From Rhodococcus oxybenzonivorans (GTDB lineage: Bacteria > Actinomycetota > Actinomycetes > Mycobacteriales > Mycobacteriaceae), in NCBI RefSeq assembly GCF_003130705.1, contig NZ_CP021354.1, positions 3,782,001-3,846,000 on the forward strand: a stretch of 64,000 nt of DNA, given 5' to 3'. A program made the position numbers and the translations under genes. Positions 1 to 8,998 of this stretch are shown in pieces. The notes below the pieces were generated by a model. The model was not told the DNA's origin and made no database searches. It saw only the letters and a list, made by a program, of their open reading frames with translations. Within the stretch, counting starts at the first letter, position 1. Each line of letters starts with the position of its first letter.

Positions 1-1590
1 GATACCGCCGGCCTCGCCCTCACGGACATTGGCCTTACGGATAGTGTCGAGCAGGCGGGTCTTACCGTGGTCGACGTGGCCCATGACGGTGACCACGGGC
101 GGACGGGACATGAGGTCCTCTTCGCCGCCTTCGTCTTCACCGTAGGTGAGGTCGAAGCTGTCGAGCAGCTCACGGTCCTCGTCCTCCGGGCTGACGACCT
201 GGACGACGTAGTTCATCTCGCCGCCGAGCAGCTCGAGGGTCTCGTCGTTGACGGACTGGGTAGCCGTCACCATCTCACCGAGGTTGAACAGTGCCTGCAC
301 GAGGGCGGCCGGGTTCGCGTCGATCTTCTCCGCGAAGTCCGAAAGCGAAGCACCACGGGCGAGGCGGATGGTCTCGCCGTTGCCACGCGGCAACCGCACG
401 CCACCGACGGCGGGCGCCTGCATGGAGTCGTATTCCTGGCGCTTCTGACGCTTGGACTTGCGACCACGACGCGGGGCGCCACCGGGGCGACCGAACGCGC
501 CCGCTGCTGCACCGCGCTGACCGGGGCGTCCACCGCCACCGGGACGGCCGCGGAAACCACCTGCGGGTGCGCCGCCACCGGGAGCACCGGCACCGGCACC
601 GGGGGCACCGCCACCGCGGTAGCCACCGCCGCCGCCTGCACCGCCGGGACGCCCACCGGGAGCGCCGCCGGGACGGCCGGGACGGCCACCACCGGGTGCG
701 GGACGAGCCGAGCGTGCCGGCATCGCGCCGGGGTTCGGACGCGGAGGCATCGAACCGGGACTCGGTCGAGGACCGCCCTGACCGGGAGCCGGACGAGGTC
801 CGCCCTGACCCGGAGCCGGACGAGGTCCACCCTGACCCGGAGCCGGACGAGGTCCACCCTGACCCGGAGCCGGACGAGGTCCACCCTGACCCGGAGCCGG
901 ACGAGGACCGCCCTGGCCCGGAGCGGGTCGAGGAGCACCGGGACGCGGTGCGCCGGGAGCCGGACGCGGCGCCGGGCGCTCGGCCGGAGCCGACGAGTAC
1001 GGGTTGTTACCGACACGCGGAGGCTTGGGGCCCGGGCGCGGCCCACCCGGCTTTGCGCCGGTGGACGGAGCTGCGGACGCACTGGCGGCCGGAGCCGACG
1101 GCGCAGCGGGTGCCGGCGCGGCCGGAGCCGGGCGACCCGGCTTCGGCGCATTGCTGATCGGTGCACTGCTTGTAGGTGCACTGCTTGTAGGTGCACTGCT
1201 GCTGGGAGCTGCCGGAGCCGCTGCTGCGGGCGCGGCCGGAGCCTGCGCCGCGGGCGTGGCTGCGGGAGCTGATGCAGCCGGGGCCGCCGGTGCGGGTGCT
1301 GCCGGAGCCGGAGCTGCCGGCTTGGGGCCGGGACGGGGTCCGCCCGGCTTGGCCGACGTCGTCGACGGTGCGCTCGGCGCAGGTGCGCCGGGCTTTGCCG
1401 CCGGGCGTGCCGCTGAATCGGGCGACGAAGACTTCGGGAACGACTCCCGCAGACGTCGGGCAACGGGCGCCTCCACTGTGGAGGACGCCGACTTCACGAA
1501 CTCGCCCTGCTCCTTGAGCGTTGCGAGTAGTTCTTTACTTGTGACACCGAGTTCTTTAGCCAACTCGTGCACGCGGGCCTTGCCTGCCAC
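1..1590 (-). CDS. infB: Translation initiation factor IF-2, N-terminal 530 residues (cut by left edge)
   Basis: GTPase that places initiator fMet-tRNA on the 30S subunit. The visible part starts at a GTG (1588-1590) behind GAGGAGAG. An IF2_N-type helical domain lies at about residues 5-40. A very long Ala/Pro/Gly-rich linker follows, with a (PAPGQGGPR)n tandem block near residues 226-270 and an RGR/GGG-rich tract. The second IF2_N-like segment leads into the G domain, whose G1 motif GHVDHGKT is at residues 504-511. The frame is open to base 1, so most of the GTP-binding and C-terminal domains lie outside. It is the distal gene of the rimP-nusA-ylxR-infB operon. The long low-complexity linker is usual in actinobacterial IF-2. 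Identity is certain. Confidence 0.97.
   Translation of the reverse strand, partial: MAGKARVHELAKELGVTSKELLATLKEQGEFVKSASSTVEAPVARRLRESFPKSSSPDSAARPAAKPGAPAPSAPSTTSAKPGGPRPGPKPAAPAPAAPAPAAPAASAPAATPAAQAPAAPAAAAPAAPSSSAPTSSAPTSSAPISNAPKPGRPAPAAPAPAAPSAPAASASAAPSTGAKPGGPRPGPKPPRVGNNPYSSAPAERPAPRPAPGAPRPGAPRPAPGQGGPRPAPGQGGPRPAPGQGGPRPAPGQGGPRPAPGQGGPRPAPGQGGPRPSPGSMPPRPNPGAMPARSARPAPGGGRPGRPGGAPGGRPGGAGGGGGYRGGGAPGAGAGAPGGGAPAGGFRGRPGGGGRPGQRGAAAGAFGRPGGAPRRGRKSKRQKRQEYDSMQAPAVGGVRLPRGNGETIRLARGASLSDFAEKIDANPAALVQALFNLGEMVTATQSVNDETLELLGGEMNYVVQVVSPEDEDRELLDSFDLTYGEDEGGEEDLMSRPPVVTVMGHVDHGKTRLLDTIRKANVREGEAGGI
781..915. repeat. 27-bp tandem repeat inside infB
   Basis: Five consecutive 27-bp units (781-807, 808-834, 835-861, 862-888, 889-915) are nearly identical, with degenerate copies on both sides (about 754-780 and 916-942). 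Each encodes nine residues of the type PAPGQGGPR on the minus strand. A second, shorter 15-bp repeat (PTSSA units) lies at about 1155-1200. The repeats keep frame, so copy-number change would only alter linker length. Confidence 0.9.
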
Positions 1591-1695
1591 TGCTCTCCTC
1601 ACTGATGAGGTCGAGCAGGAGGCTCCCCTGAGAGGGGCCCGCACGACCTCGGGTTATCTCCGATGGACGATCATCGCTGGTGCTTCACGGTGTGC

Positions 1696-2049
1696 TCATG
1701 AGTGCTTGTGCCTGTTCTGTTCGAGAGGTACTGCTCTGCGTGTGCGTTCTGCTCGTACCCAATGTTCGATCTCTGACGTATCCACACTTCCGGTGACTCG
1801 CAGCGCTCTGCCGAAGGCTCGGCGTCGCTCCGCGAGACTCAGGCAAGCCTGATCGAGGTGCAGCCACGCACCTCGCCCGGGAAGCCTACGTCGTGGGTCG
1901 GGAACGAGTATATGGCCTTGCGGCCCACTCTCACTTACCACGACCCTGAGCAGATCGAGAGCCAGCGCGCGCTCTCGACATCCAATGCATGTCCGTACCG
2001 GCGAACCGGCACTGGCGCGCGTGAAATCCGAGAGCTCATGCTGAACCAT
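1696..2049 (-). CDS. ylxR: YlxR-family (DUF448) RNA-binding/nucleoid-associated protein
   Basis: A 117-residue protein with the family signature RTCIGCRERA near residues 19-28, followed by the basic PDPRRRLPGRGAWLH loop and a C-terminal Arg-rich helix. YlxR proteins sit between nusA and infB in most bacteria and have been linked to RNA binding and transcriptional control; the exact role is unsettled. I chose the ATG at 2047-2049, which is 44 bp after nusA ends and gives the usual length. An upstream in-frame start at 2169 would run 40 residues into nusA without family similarity. Confidence 0.88.
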   Translation of the reverse strand: MVQHELSDFTRASAGSPVRTCIGCRERALALDLLRVVVSESGPQGHILVPDPRRRLPGRGAWLHLDQACLSLAERRRAFGRALRVTGSVDTSEIEHWVRAERTRRAVPLEQNRHKHS

Positions 2050-2093
2050 TGACCACTCTACCGCCGACTCGCCCCGATCTCCGCATTCCACGC

Positions 2094-3125
2094 TCAACGA
2101 GTGGTCGCGGCGGGTCCGTCGGCCGACTCCGGGGTGGGCGCCGCATCGCTGCGGATGTCGATCCGCCAACCGGTCAGGCGCGCAGCCAGACGGGCATTCT
2201 GCCCTTCCTTGCCGATCGCGAGGGACAGCTGGAAGTCGGGGACGACGACTCGCGCCGCGCGCGCATCCGGATCCACCACTGTGACGGACACCACCTTCGA
2301 CGGCGACAACGCGTTGCCGACGAACCGGGCGGGATCCTCGTCAAAGTCGATGATGTCGATCTTCTCGCCGGCGAGTTCACTCATCACGTTCCGCACGCGC
2401 TGGCCCATCGGGCCGATGCACGCACCCTTCGCGTTGAGTCCCGAGACGCGCGACGCGACGGCGATCTTCGACCGGTGGCCCGCTTCCCGCGCCACGGCGA
2501 TGATCTCCACCGACCCGTCCGCGATCTCCGGAACCTCGAGCGCGAACAACTTCCGGACGAGATTCGGATGTGTCCGGGACAGGGTGATCTGTGGTCCGCG
2601 CTGCCCCCGCGACACCCCCACGACGTAGCACTTGAGACGCTCGCCGTGCTCGTAGGTCTCGCCGGGAACCTGCTCGGCGGGCGGTATCAGCCCCTCGGCA
2701 CCGTTGGCCTCGCTGCCGATCCGCACGACGACCATGCCTCGGGAATTCGCCCGCGTGTCGCGCTGGATGACACCGCCGACGATCTCACCCTCGTGGGTGG
2801 AGTACTCACCGAAGCTCCGCTCGTGCTCGGCGTCGCGCAGGCGCTGGAGGATGACCTGACGCGCGGTGGTCGCCGCGATGCGGCCGAAGCCCTCCGGGGT
2901 GTCGTCCCACTCCTCGCCGACCATGTTGCCGTCCGCGTCGACGTCGTGCGCCATCACGCGCACGATGCCGCTTTTCGTATCGACGTCGATCCGCGCATGA
3001 TTCTTGTGGCCCTCGGTGTGCCGATAGGCCGTCAGCAGCGCCGTCTGGATCGTCGAGATGACGGTTTCGATCGAAATACCTTTGTCAGCCTCGATGGCGC
3101 GCAACGCCGCAATGTCGATATTCAC
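2094..3125 (-). CDS. nusA: Transcription termination/antitermination factor NusA
   Basis: A 343-residue NusA of the short actinobacterial type: N-terminal RNA polymerase-binding domain ([17 protein letters not shown] start), an S1 domain at about residues 110-190, then two KH domains ending with the [17 protein letters not shown] segment. There is no acidic-repeat C-terminal extension as in Escherichia coli. The start is a GTG at 3123-3125 whose last two bases lie in the TGA stop of rimP (GTGA overlap), so the two genes are probably translationally coupled. It modulates pausing, termination and rRNA antitermination. Confidence 0.96.
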   Translation of the reverse strand: MNIDIAALRAIEADKGISIETVISTIQTALLTAYRHTEGHKNHARIDVDTKSGIVRVMAHDVDADGNMVGEEWDDTPEGFGRIAATTARQVILQRLRDAEHERSFGEYSTHEGEIVGGVIQRDTRANSRGMVVVRIGSEANGAEGLIPPAEQVPGETYEHGERLKCYVVGVSRGQRGPQITLSRTHPNLVRKLFALEVPEIADGSVEIIAVAREAGHRSKIAVASRVSGLNAKGACIGPMGQRVRNVMSELAGEKIDIIDFDEDPARFVGNALSPSKVVSVTVVDPDARAARVVVPDFQLSLAIGKEGQNARLAARLTGWRIDIRSDAAPTPESADGPAATTR

Positions 3126-3694
3126 TTGTCCAACTCCTCTACTACTTCTTCCTCTTCCGATATATCGGAGTCGGACGGCGACACCCGACCCTCGGGTATT
3201 CCACCTGCGAGCTCCAACTCTCGCGGATCGGGCTTCGAAAACTCCACCTGCACAATGGCTTTCTCGATGTCCGACACGGGTACTCGGCGAACCTCCGGCC
3301 CGGACCGCGACCCGATCACCACCTCGACTGCGTCGTCGTCCCACCGACCGATCCGGCCCACGACGGTCTCGTTCGGAAGGTCGATGCGCACCTTCCGGCC
3401 GCGGGCCCGGCGCCAGTGCCGCTCGTGTGTGAGCGGCCGGTCGATACCGGGAGAGGTGACCTCGAGCGTGTACGGAGTCTCCCCGAAGTCGGGAACCGAG
3501 TCGAAGACCTCCGAGATCGTGTGACTCAGGCGCGCCACGGCATCGAGCTCGAGCCCGGCGTCGCTGTCCACCATGATCCGGACCGCGCTGTGCTTGCCCG
3601 CAAGGTTGACGGCAACGTCCTCCAAGTCGTAACCCTGGCTGTGCACCAGGTCGGAGATGAGCTCCGTCACCCTCTCCTTGGATGGAACCGGCAT
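3122..3694 (-). CDS. rimP: Ribosome maturation factor RimP
   Basis: A 190-residue RimP needed for 30S subunit maturation. It has the N-terminal alpha/beta domain ([13 protein letters not shown], residues 17-29; [17 protein letters not shown] near 78-94) and the C-terminal SH3-like domain, then an acidic tail ([12 protein letters not shown]) seen in many actinobacterial orthologues. It begins at ATG 3692-3694 with GAGGAGCTTTCC just upstream. It is the first gene of the minus-strand operon; the promoter must lie in 3695-3901, shared with the divergent lipoprotein gene. Confidence 0.95.
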   Translation of the reverse strand: MPVPSKERVTELISDLVHSQGYDLEDVAVNLAGKHSAVRIMVDSDAGLELDAVARLSHTISEVFDSVPDFGETPYTLEVTSPGIDRPLTHERHWRRARGRKVRIDLPNETVVGRIGRWDDDAVEVVIGSRSGPEVRRVPVSDIEKAIVQVEFSKPDPRELELAGGIPEGRVSPSDSDISEEEEVVEELDK

Positions 3695-3901
3695 CGGGAA
3701 AGCTCCTCGTTTCAGTTGTCGTTCGTCGGGCGGGTCGTTCGTCGGAAGTCTGGGGCTGCCGTTTTACGTGCTGGGCGCACGCGGCACCGCTACCCGTTCC
3801 GACGGGTTCGGGCATCTAAGAGTAACGCCGATCGGAGGCTTCCGTGACCAGCACCGCTCGCCGATTCCCGGCTTCGCCACCAGACCTGGCACCATGGACC
3901 G

Positions 3902-4435
3902 GTGCTCACGCCCACCGCCTCCCGACCGCCGACGTTCGGCCCGGCCGTGTCCCGGCGCGCCGCTCTCCGGCTCGCAGCAGTCTCCGCCGTCGGCGCCACC
4001 GGTGTCGCCCTACTGGCGGGGTGCACCGAGGACACGAACGACCGGGCAGAGGTCGATTCCCTCGTCGCCCAGTCGCAGCTGGCCCGGCGTGATGCCGCAG
4101 GCGCTGCGGCCGCGATCGCACTGCTCCCCGACCGCAGCGCCGCGCTCGACCTCGTCCGCGTCCAACGCACCGCGCACGCAGACGCGTTGGATGCCGAAAT
4201 AGCCCGAGCCGCAGGAACTTATCCGGACGGAACGACGCCAACCACCTCGCCGTCCGCGTCCGCAGCACCGACCGCGCCGGTTCCCCCGCCGACATTAGAT
4301 CAGCTACGCGCCGAACTCGCCGAGTCCCAGCGCAGTGCAGCTGATTCGGCGCGGACTCTGAGTGGCTACCGCGCCGGGCTGTCGGCGTCCATCAGCGCCG
4401 CGTGCGCCACCTACCTGGCGGTGGTGCTGTCGTGA
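3902..4435 (+). CDS. Putative Tat-type lipoprotein of unknown function (Rv2843-position gene)
   Basis: 177 residues beginning at a GTG. The N-terminus has a twin-arginine-like SRRAALR segment, a hydrophobic Ala/Val stretch and a lipobox LLAGC (Cys near residue 41), so the mature protein is probably lipid-anchored outside the membrane. The rest is Ala-rich helix, a Thr/Ser/Pro linker, and another helix. No ribosome binding site precedes 3902; a second in-frame GTG at 3947 directly before SRRAALR is an alternative start. A well-placed GGAGG at 3836 instead serves an out-of-frame GTG (3844), which I do not believe. The TGA overlaps the next gene by 4 bp. Function unknown. Confidence 0.72.
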   Translation: MLTPTASRPPTFGPAVSRRAALRLAAVSAVGATGVALLAGCTEDTNDRAEVDSLVAQSQLARRDAAGAAAAIALLPDRSAALDLVRVQRTAHADALDAEIARAAGTYPDGTTPTTSPSASAAPTAPVPPPTLDQLRAELAESQRSAADSARTLSGYRAGLSASISAACATYLAVVLS

Positions 4436-4875
4436 CCGCTCCTACCGAGTCCGAGGGGCGGAGTCTCGCCGACGCACTCGCCGCCGAGCATGCCGCAGTA
4501 TTCGCCTACGGGGTGGTTGCTGCATTCTCCAATCCGGTTCGTGCGGATCAGGTGGCTGCCGGCGCCGCTGGCCACCGTGCACGCCGCGACGCCCTGGTCG
4601 ACACGTTGACGGCCGCAGAGTTGACGGCCCCGGCCGCCGAGGCGGGTTACACCCTGCCGTTCCCGGTCACCGACCCTGTCTCGGCGGCCCAGCTCGCCGC
4701 ACGAGTAGAGGCCGATACCGCCATCGCCTGGCGCGCTGTCGTCGAGCACGGCGAGACGGAGGACACGCGGTCGCTGGGTGTCGCCGGGCTGACGGAGTCG
4801 GCGATCCGGGAAGCGGGCTGGCGTCTCGCGCTCGGAACAGACCCCACGACAGCGGTCTTCCCCGGCCAACCGTAA
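4432..4875 (+). CDS. DUF4439 ferritin-like domain protein
   Basis: 147 residues starting at the GTG that overlaps the preceding stop (GTGA). It is nearly all helical with a ferritin-like pattern: EHAAVFAYGVV at about residues 18-28, HRARRDALVD near 49-58, then two more helices (AARVEADTAIAWRAVVEH). This matches the DUF4439 family, found in actinobacteria beside a lipoprotein, as here. A full set of di-iron ligands is not obvious, so a metal-binding role is only inferred. The two genes form a coupled pair, probably acting together at the envelope. Confidence 0.75.
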   Translation: MTAPTESEGRSLADALAAEHAAVFAYGVVAAFSNPVRADQVAAGAAGHRARRDALVDTLTAAELTAPAAEAGYTLPFPVTDPVSAAQLAARVEADTAIAWRAVVEHGETEDTRSLGVAGLTESAIREAGWRLALGTDPTTAVFPGQP

Positions 4876-4989
4876 CCGCGTACAGGCCCCGACGATCCGG
4901 TTCCCGGCCACCGGGATGCGCACACCCACGCGGCTCGTTCTCGGCCTAGCGTCTCAGCCAGGCCACTGGTGGAACGAGAGGACGACGGC

Positions 4990-5475
4990 GTGGACGATCG
5001 CTCGATGGAACGGCGTCTGGACGATCTCGAGAGGGTCGAGGCCATCAAGGCGCTGAAGTACCGGTACTGGCGCGCCTGTGACGGAAAGGACCCGGACGCG
5101 TTCCGGGCCTGCTTCGTCTCGTCGGGCGCGTCGATCGACTTCGGCGTCCTCGGCCGGTTCGACGACGCTGACCGCATCACCCAGGTGTTCACGGACATTG
5201 CACTACGGGAAGTGGACGGTCGGCCGGTCATCCTCGACATGCATCACGGCTTTCATCCCCACATCGAGTTGCACGGCGAGACCGAGGCGTCCGGCGCGTG
5301 GACGCTGGCCTTCCGTCAGATCGATCTGCTCCACGGTACGGAGACGGTGTCCTCCGGCGAGTACGACGACGACTATCGGGTCGAGAACGGTGAATGGCGA
5401 ATGTCGCGGTGCCACTACAGCGTGAGATGGTCGATAACCCGTCCGCTCACTTCGGACACGGTGGTGGTGCAGTGA
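4990..5475 (+). CDS. SnoaL-like / NTF2-fold protein (polyketide cyclase or dehydratase-like)
   Basis: About 161 residues. The fold is recognised from the helical start (RRLDDLERVEAIKALKYRYWRACDGKDPDAF) and the following curved beta sheet with HHGFHPHIEL and the final WRMSRCHYSVRW strand; this is the SnoaL_4/NTF2-like group, often small ring-acting dehydratases or isomerases. I chose GTG 4990 because GAGAGGACG lies just upstream; GTG 4969 or ATG 5005 are possible. Its stop overlaps the start of the downstream SDR gene (GTGA), which suggests both act on one small-molecule substrate. Confidence 0.75.
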   Translation: MDDRSMERRLDDLERVEAIKALKYRYWRACDGKDPDAFRACFVSSGASIDFGVLGRFDDADRITQVFTDIALREVDGRPVILDMHHGFHPHIELHGETEASGAWTLAFRQIDLLHGTETVSSGEYDDDYRVENGEWRMSRCHYSVRWSITRPLTSDTVVVQ

Positions 5476-6299
5476 CCGCCCGCGTTGCCTTGGTCACCGG
5501 TGCGAGCCGCGGCGTCGGCAAGGGTGTAGCCACGGCTCTGGGCGCGGCGGGATGGACGGTGTACCTGACCGGCCGGGGCCCCGCACCGGAAGGCAGCCCA
5601 CTGGTTGCCGCTGCCGAGACGGTCTCCGACTCCGGCGGCACCGGAGTCGCCGTTGCGTGCGATCACCGGAACGACGCCGACGTGCGGACCCTGTTCCGGC
5701 GCATCGCCGACGAGCAGGGTGGCCGGCTCGACCTGCTGGTCAACAACGTGTGGGCGAGTCCGCGAGGGTTCGGGGGATTCAGCACTCCCTTCTGGGAGCG
5801 TCCGCTCGACGACTGGGACTCCCTCATCGGCGTCGGATTGCGGGCCCACTACGTTGCGTCCGTGGAGGCTGCCCGGCTGATGGTTCCCCGGCGCCGCGGC
5901 CTGATCGCCAACATCTCGTCGTTCGGCACCCGGAGCCACCTTCATTCCGTCCTCTACGGCATGTCGAAGGCGGGGCTGGACAAGATGGCCAGTGACATGG
6001 CCGTCGAGCTGGCGCCGCACGACGTGCGGACGGTGTCCCTGTGGCCGGGGATCGTCCGGACGGAGATGATCCTCGCCAGCGGTGTCGACAGCATCGCGGG
6101 ATTTCCTGTCGCGGACGCCGAGTCACCGCAGTTCGTCGGTCAGGTGATCTGCGGGCTCGTCGACGATCCGTCCCTTCCCGACCGCAGCGGTCACACCTTC
6201 GTGACCGCGGAACTCGCGCGCGAGTACGGAATCACCGACACGAACGGCCGCACCCCGCCGTCCCACCGGGCGGCGTTCGGCGGCGGGCCCGTCTTCTGA
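5472..6299 (+). CDS. Short-chain dehydrogenase/reductase (SDR)
   Basis: 275 residues with the classical SDR signatures: nucleotide-binding TGASRGVG near residues 9-16, the NNVW segment in place of NNAG, and the catalytic YGMSK (YxxxK) after a serine-rich strand (ANISSFGT). The LWPGIVRTEM segment follows, as usual. It is an NAD(P)-dependent oxidoreductase of unknown substrate. The start is the GTG at 5472 inside the upstream TGA. Co-translation with the SnoaL-like gene is the only clue to its pathway. Confidence 0.85.
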   Translation: MTARVALVTGASRGVGKGVATALGAAGWTVYLTGRGPAPEGSPLVAAAETVSDSGGTGVAVACDHRNDADVRTLFRRIADEQGGRLDLLVNNVWASPRGFGGFSTPFWERPLDDWDSLIGVGLRAHYVASVEAARLMVPRRRGLIANISSFGTRSHLHSVLYGMSKAGLDKMASDMAVELAPHDVRTVSLWPGIVRTEMILASGVDSIAGFPVADAESPQFVGQVICGLVDDPSLPDRSGHTFVTAELAREYGITDTNGRTPPSHRAAFGGGPVF

Positions 6300-6404
6300 C
6301 CCGCTGCTGTCGATGCGGCGACACCGCAAGCACCCCGCCGCACTTGATCTTGCTCAGCACACCCGCGGCGGGGCAGGATAGGAACGTGCCGAAGGGTTGT
6401 CGCC

Positions 6405-7025
6405 GTGGACCGAGACACTGAATCTCGTCTGAGCTATTCCGATCGGGAAGGTCACCACCACACCGTGGACCTCTCCCTCGAATCGCCGCGCGTCACCATC
6501 GGACGATCGCCGGGTTCCGACCTCCCCCTCACCGAAGACGATGAGGTGTCACGACTCCACGCCGTGGTCGAATGCGTGGGCTCGCACTGGACCATTCTCG
6601 ACGACGGACTGTCCCGTAACGGCACCTTCGTCAACGGCGAACGCCTCGCCGGACGGCGGCGACTACGGCAGGGCGACAGCATCCGCATCGGTGCCACCCG
6701 CATCCGCTATCAAGAGTTCGGCGGCGGACCCGACGAGGCAACCCAAATGGGCACCGACATGCCCGATGTCCGGTCTCTCACGGAGACGCAGCGCGGCGTG
6801 CTCACGGCGTTGTGCCGGCCCTACAAGCACGGTGCCGCCTTCGCGAATCCGGCGTCGAATCAACAGATTGCCGAGGAGCTCTTCTTGAGCGTCGATGCGA
6901 TCAAGACGCACTTGAGGACGTTGTTCGCAAAGTTCGGGGTCGGGGATCTGCCGCAGAATCAGAAGCGCGTTCGCCTGGCGGAGCGGGCGATGCGCAGCGG
7001 CATCATCAACGAACGCGATCTCTGA
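6405..7025 (+). CDS. FHA domain protein with C-terminal helix-turn-helix
   Basis: 206 residues, GTG start behind GAAGGG. Residues about 22-95 form a forkhead-associated domain with GRSPGSD, SRLHA and NGTFVNG, the phosphothreonine-binding loops. After a short linker, SLTETQRGVLTALCRPY and SNQQIAEELFLSVDAIKTH form a LuxR/GerE-like winged helix. It could therefore couple Ser/Thr kinase signalling to DNA binding; this is inferred from the domains. No kinase gene is adjacent. The stop codon abuts the end of the convergent hydrolase gene. Confidence 0.82.
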   Translation: MDRDTESRLSYSDREGHHHTVDLSLESPRVTIGRSPGSDLPLTEDDEVSRLHAVVECVGSHWTILDDGLSRNGTFVNGERLAGRRRLRQGDSIRIGATRIRYQEFGGGPDEATQMGTDMPDVRSLTETQRGVLTALCRPYKHGAAFANPASNQQIAEELFLSVDAIKTHLRTLFAKFGVGDLPQNQKRVRLAERAMRSGIINERDL

Positions 7026-7988
7026 TCAGCCGACCGCCATCAGTTCACGGCCGGAGGCGGCGGGCGCGGTGTGCGCAATCCGCTCGACCAGCCCGATGAT
7101 CGCGGCTGCCACATCGGCCGCACGTTCGAGAATGACGGAGTGTCCCGCCCCGTCGACACTGACCAATTGCGATGCGGGCAGCAGCGACGCCATGGCAGCA
7201 GAGTGCTGGAACGGTGTGAGCATGTCCACCGAGCCGCAGAGGACCAACGACGGGATATGCGCGAGAGCCGCGAGGGAGGCACGCTCGTCGAAGCCGAGCA
7301 GCGATTCGAGGAAGCTGGACATCGTCACCACGGAGGTCGTGTTGACCATGGCGGCCACCAGAGCGGCGAGCCGCGGGTCGACGGGCCGGTTACGTGCCTC
7401 CGCCGCTTTCGCCAGTGCAGTGCCGACTGTCCGGCCGAGCTTTTTCGATCCGTGCACGACCCGCGGCGCCCGCCGGACAGCGCTGCGAAGCAACGACACT
7501 GCCGGACTGCGCAGATGGCGGGCGAGGCCCGCCTCGGCGAGATCGTATGCGGCGGTCGATATCAGGGCCATCCCGACGATCCGCGAACCGATCGTGTGCG
7601 GATTCTGCCGCGCATACGACAACGCGGTCATTCCGCCCATCGAGTGTCCGACGAGAACGATCGGACCCCGGGGCGCCACCGCGTTCAGCACCGAACCGAG
7701 ATCGCGACCGAGTTGGTCGATGGTATACGTCGACGCAGGGGCTTCTCCGGACTCGCCGTGCCCGCGATGATCGTAGAAGACCATGCGCACCTCGTTGCGC
7801 CAGAAGCGGACCAACTGCTTGCGCAGCGCCCACCAGGATTCGGTGCGGAGGCAATGCCCGTGGACGAACACCACCGTGGTCGGCGCATCGGGTGACCCGA
7901 ACTCTCGCACCGCAAGAGGAATCCCGTCTTCGGTCCGGACCGTGAGCCGGCGACCATCGTGCTCGGATGAAACCGGGGTGTTCGACAT
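7026..7988 (-). CDS. Alpha/beta hydrolase
   Basis: 320 residues. The fold is clear: VVFVHGHCL oxyanion strand, YDHRGHGESG, the nucleophile elbow GHSMGG, a lid region of about 80 residues, a late acid (CGSVDMLTPF) and the catalytic His in DGAGHSVILE. The start is ATG 7986-7988 after GAGGAGGCCCTC; upstream in-frame codons would extend through hairpin-containing intergenic DNA. Substrate unknown: candidates are esters or lactones. It is a single gene convergent with the FHA gene. Confidence 0.85.
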   Translation of the reverse strand: MSNTPVSSEHDGRRLTVRTEDGIPLAVREFGSPDAPTTVVFVHGHCLRTESWWALRKQLVRFWRNEVRMVFYDHRGHGESGEAPASTYTIDQLGRDLGSVLNAVAPRGPIVLVGHSMGGMTALSYARQNPHTIGSRIVGMALISTAAYDLAEAGLARHLRSPAVSLLRSAVRRAPRVVHGSKKLGRTVGTALAKAAEARNRPVDPRLAALVAAMVNTTSVVTMSSFLESLLGFDERASLAALAHIPSLVLCGSVDMLTPFQHSAAMASLLPASQLVSVDGAGHSVILERAADVAAAIIGLVERIAHTAPAASGRELMAVG

Positions 7989-8114
7989 GAGGGCCTCCTC
8001 GGTATCTTCGCTCGGGACGGGTGGAGTGTTACCGCTCCTCGACTGATGTCCACCTTGCCGTCCGGCAACCGAACCCTCCAGCACCCTCAGAGGTGGCGCT
8101 CGCCCCCTGAAGGT

Positions 8115-8147
8115 GTCGTCATTTACACCCTTGGTGGGGATGACGAC
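8115..8147. promoter_or_regulatory. Imperfect 33-bp dyad between hydrolase and hsp20
   Basis: The 8-bp arms GTCGTCAT and ATGACGAC are perfect and flank an inner CACC/GGTG pair, giving a long near-palindrome. It lies about 130 bp upstream of the hydrolase start and just beyond the hsp20 terminator, so it may be an operator for the hydrolase gene or a second RNA hairpin after hsp20. No known consensus is matched. Confidence 0.4.
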
Positions 8148-8152
8148 GTGGC

Positions 8153-8177
8153 GAAGCCCCCTCGGAGAGGGGGCTTC
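8153..8177 (-). terminator. Hairpin terminator downstream of hsp20
   Basis: A perfect 11-bp stem (GAAGCCCCCTC with its complement) and a 3-nt loop lie 26 bp after the hsp20 stop codon. There is no long U-tract, as is common for high-GC actinobacterial terminators. Confidence 0.65.
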
Positions 8178-8202
8178 CGGGACAATCGTCCACGCCGCTC
8201 GA

Positions 8203-8664
8203 TCAGCTCGAGTCACCACCCGCGGGACCGGCTTCGATCGTCCGATGCTCACCGGCACCGAGGCTGGATACTTCGATCCGGCGCGGCTTCGCCCGTTCGG
8301 CGACCGGGATGGTCACACTCAGCACCCCGTTCTCGTACGACGCCGAAATCTTTTCGGAGTCGATACCTTCGCCGAGCGAAAGCTGCCTCCGGAATGTACC
8401 GGTGAACCGTTCCGAGGCGATCCACTGCACGTTCTCCTCGGATTGAGCGCTCCGATGAGCCGTCAGCGTGAGCGTCCCGTTGTCGACACTGACGTCGACC
8501 GATCCCGGATCGACACCGGGCAGGTCGGCGTGCAGAACATAGTGGTCGTCGACCTTGTACAGATCCATCGGCATGAATCGCGGCACCCGGGCGGAACCGA
8601 CCGGAGAGCCGAGCATGCTCTTCGTCATGGATTCGAGATCACTGAAGGGGTCGAAGCGAAGCAC
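8203..8664 (-). CDS. Small heat-shock protein, Hsp20/alpha-crystallin family
   Basis: 153 residues. The N-terminus (LRFDPFSDLESM) and alpha-crystallin domain are typical: YVLHADLPGVDPGSVDVSV, then ERFTGTFRRQLSLGEGID and the ENGVLSVTIPV strand near the end. It is an ATP-independent holdase that binds unfolding proteins. I chose GTG 8662-8664, preceded by GGGAGGTG. A CIRCE operator lies 76 bp upstream, so it should be repressed by HrcA and induced by heat. It has its own terminator and looks monocistronic. Confidence 0.9.
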   Translation of the reverse strand: MLRFDPFSDLESMTKSMLGSPVGSARVPRFMPMDLYKVDDHYVLHADLPGVDPGSVDVSVDNGTLTLTAHRSAQSEENVQWIASERFTGTFRRQLSLGEGIDSEKISASYENGVLSVTIPVAERAKPRRIEVSSLGAGEHRTIEAGPAGGDSS

Positions 8665-8739
8665 AGCAACACACCTCCCACGTCTCCAACGGTGCCCGCC
8701 ACCGCGGCGGACATCCACCATCACTGCGCACTTGAAAAT

Positions 8740-8766
8740 TTAGCACTCGTCACCCGAGAGTGCCAG
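8740..8766 (-). promoter_or_regulatory. CIRCE operator (HrcA binding site)
   Basis: TTAGCACTC, 9-nt spacer, GAGTGCCAG matches the CIRCE consensus TTAGCACTC-N9-GAGTGCTAA at 16 of 18 arm positions. It is positioned 76-102 bp upstream of the hsp20 start codon. HrcA itself is not in this window. Confidence 0.88.
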
Positions 8767-8998
8767 CATGAATCTGTGCGGAAAATCGGCACCCGCTGGT
8801 GCCGGTCCACCGCGAAAACGGCACCCGCCGAGCGCAACCCGCGTCTGCGGCATTCCACGTGAATATCGGCGAGTGTCTCTGCCACACCAGAATGCACTGC
8901 CTACACCACCGAGGCCAGCCACCCTGGGATGGCCATTCCCGCACCCCTGCCGCACGACCGACGTCGCCACCACCGACCGTCGAAGGCCGGACCAACCC

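Noticed and set aside
781..915. Tandem repeats as a possible CRISPR array
   Set aside because: Units are directly adjacent with no spacers and encode protein repeats in infB.
67..1272. Long plus-strand ORF opposite infB
   Set aside because: It is the antisense of the GC-rich infB linker; composition is Thr/Arg repeats with no domain, and infB is certain.
2049..3524. Plus-strand 491-residue ORF opposite nusA/rimP
   Set aside because: Shadow of two well-supported genes; no ribosome binding site or recognisable family.
3844..4092. GTG start with a good GGAGG site ahead of the lipoprotein
   Set aside because: The frame gives an Arg-rich translation unlike any protein and ends inside the lipoprotein gene, which has a signal peptide and lipobox in another frame.
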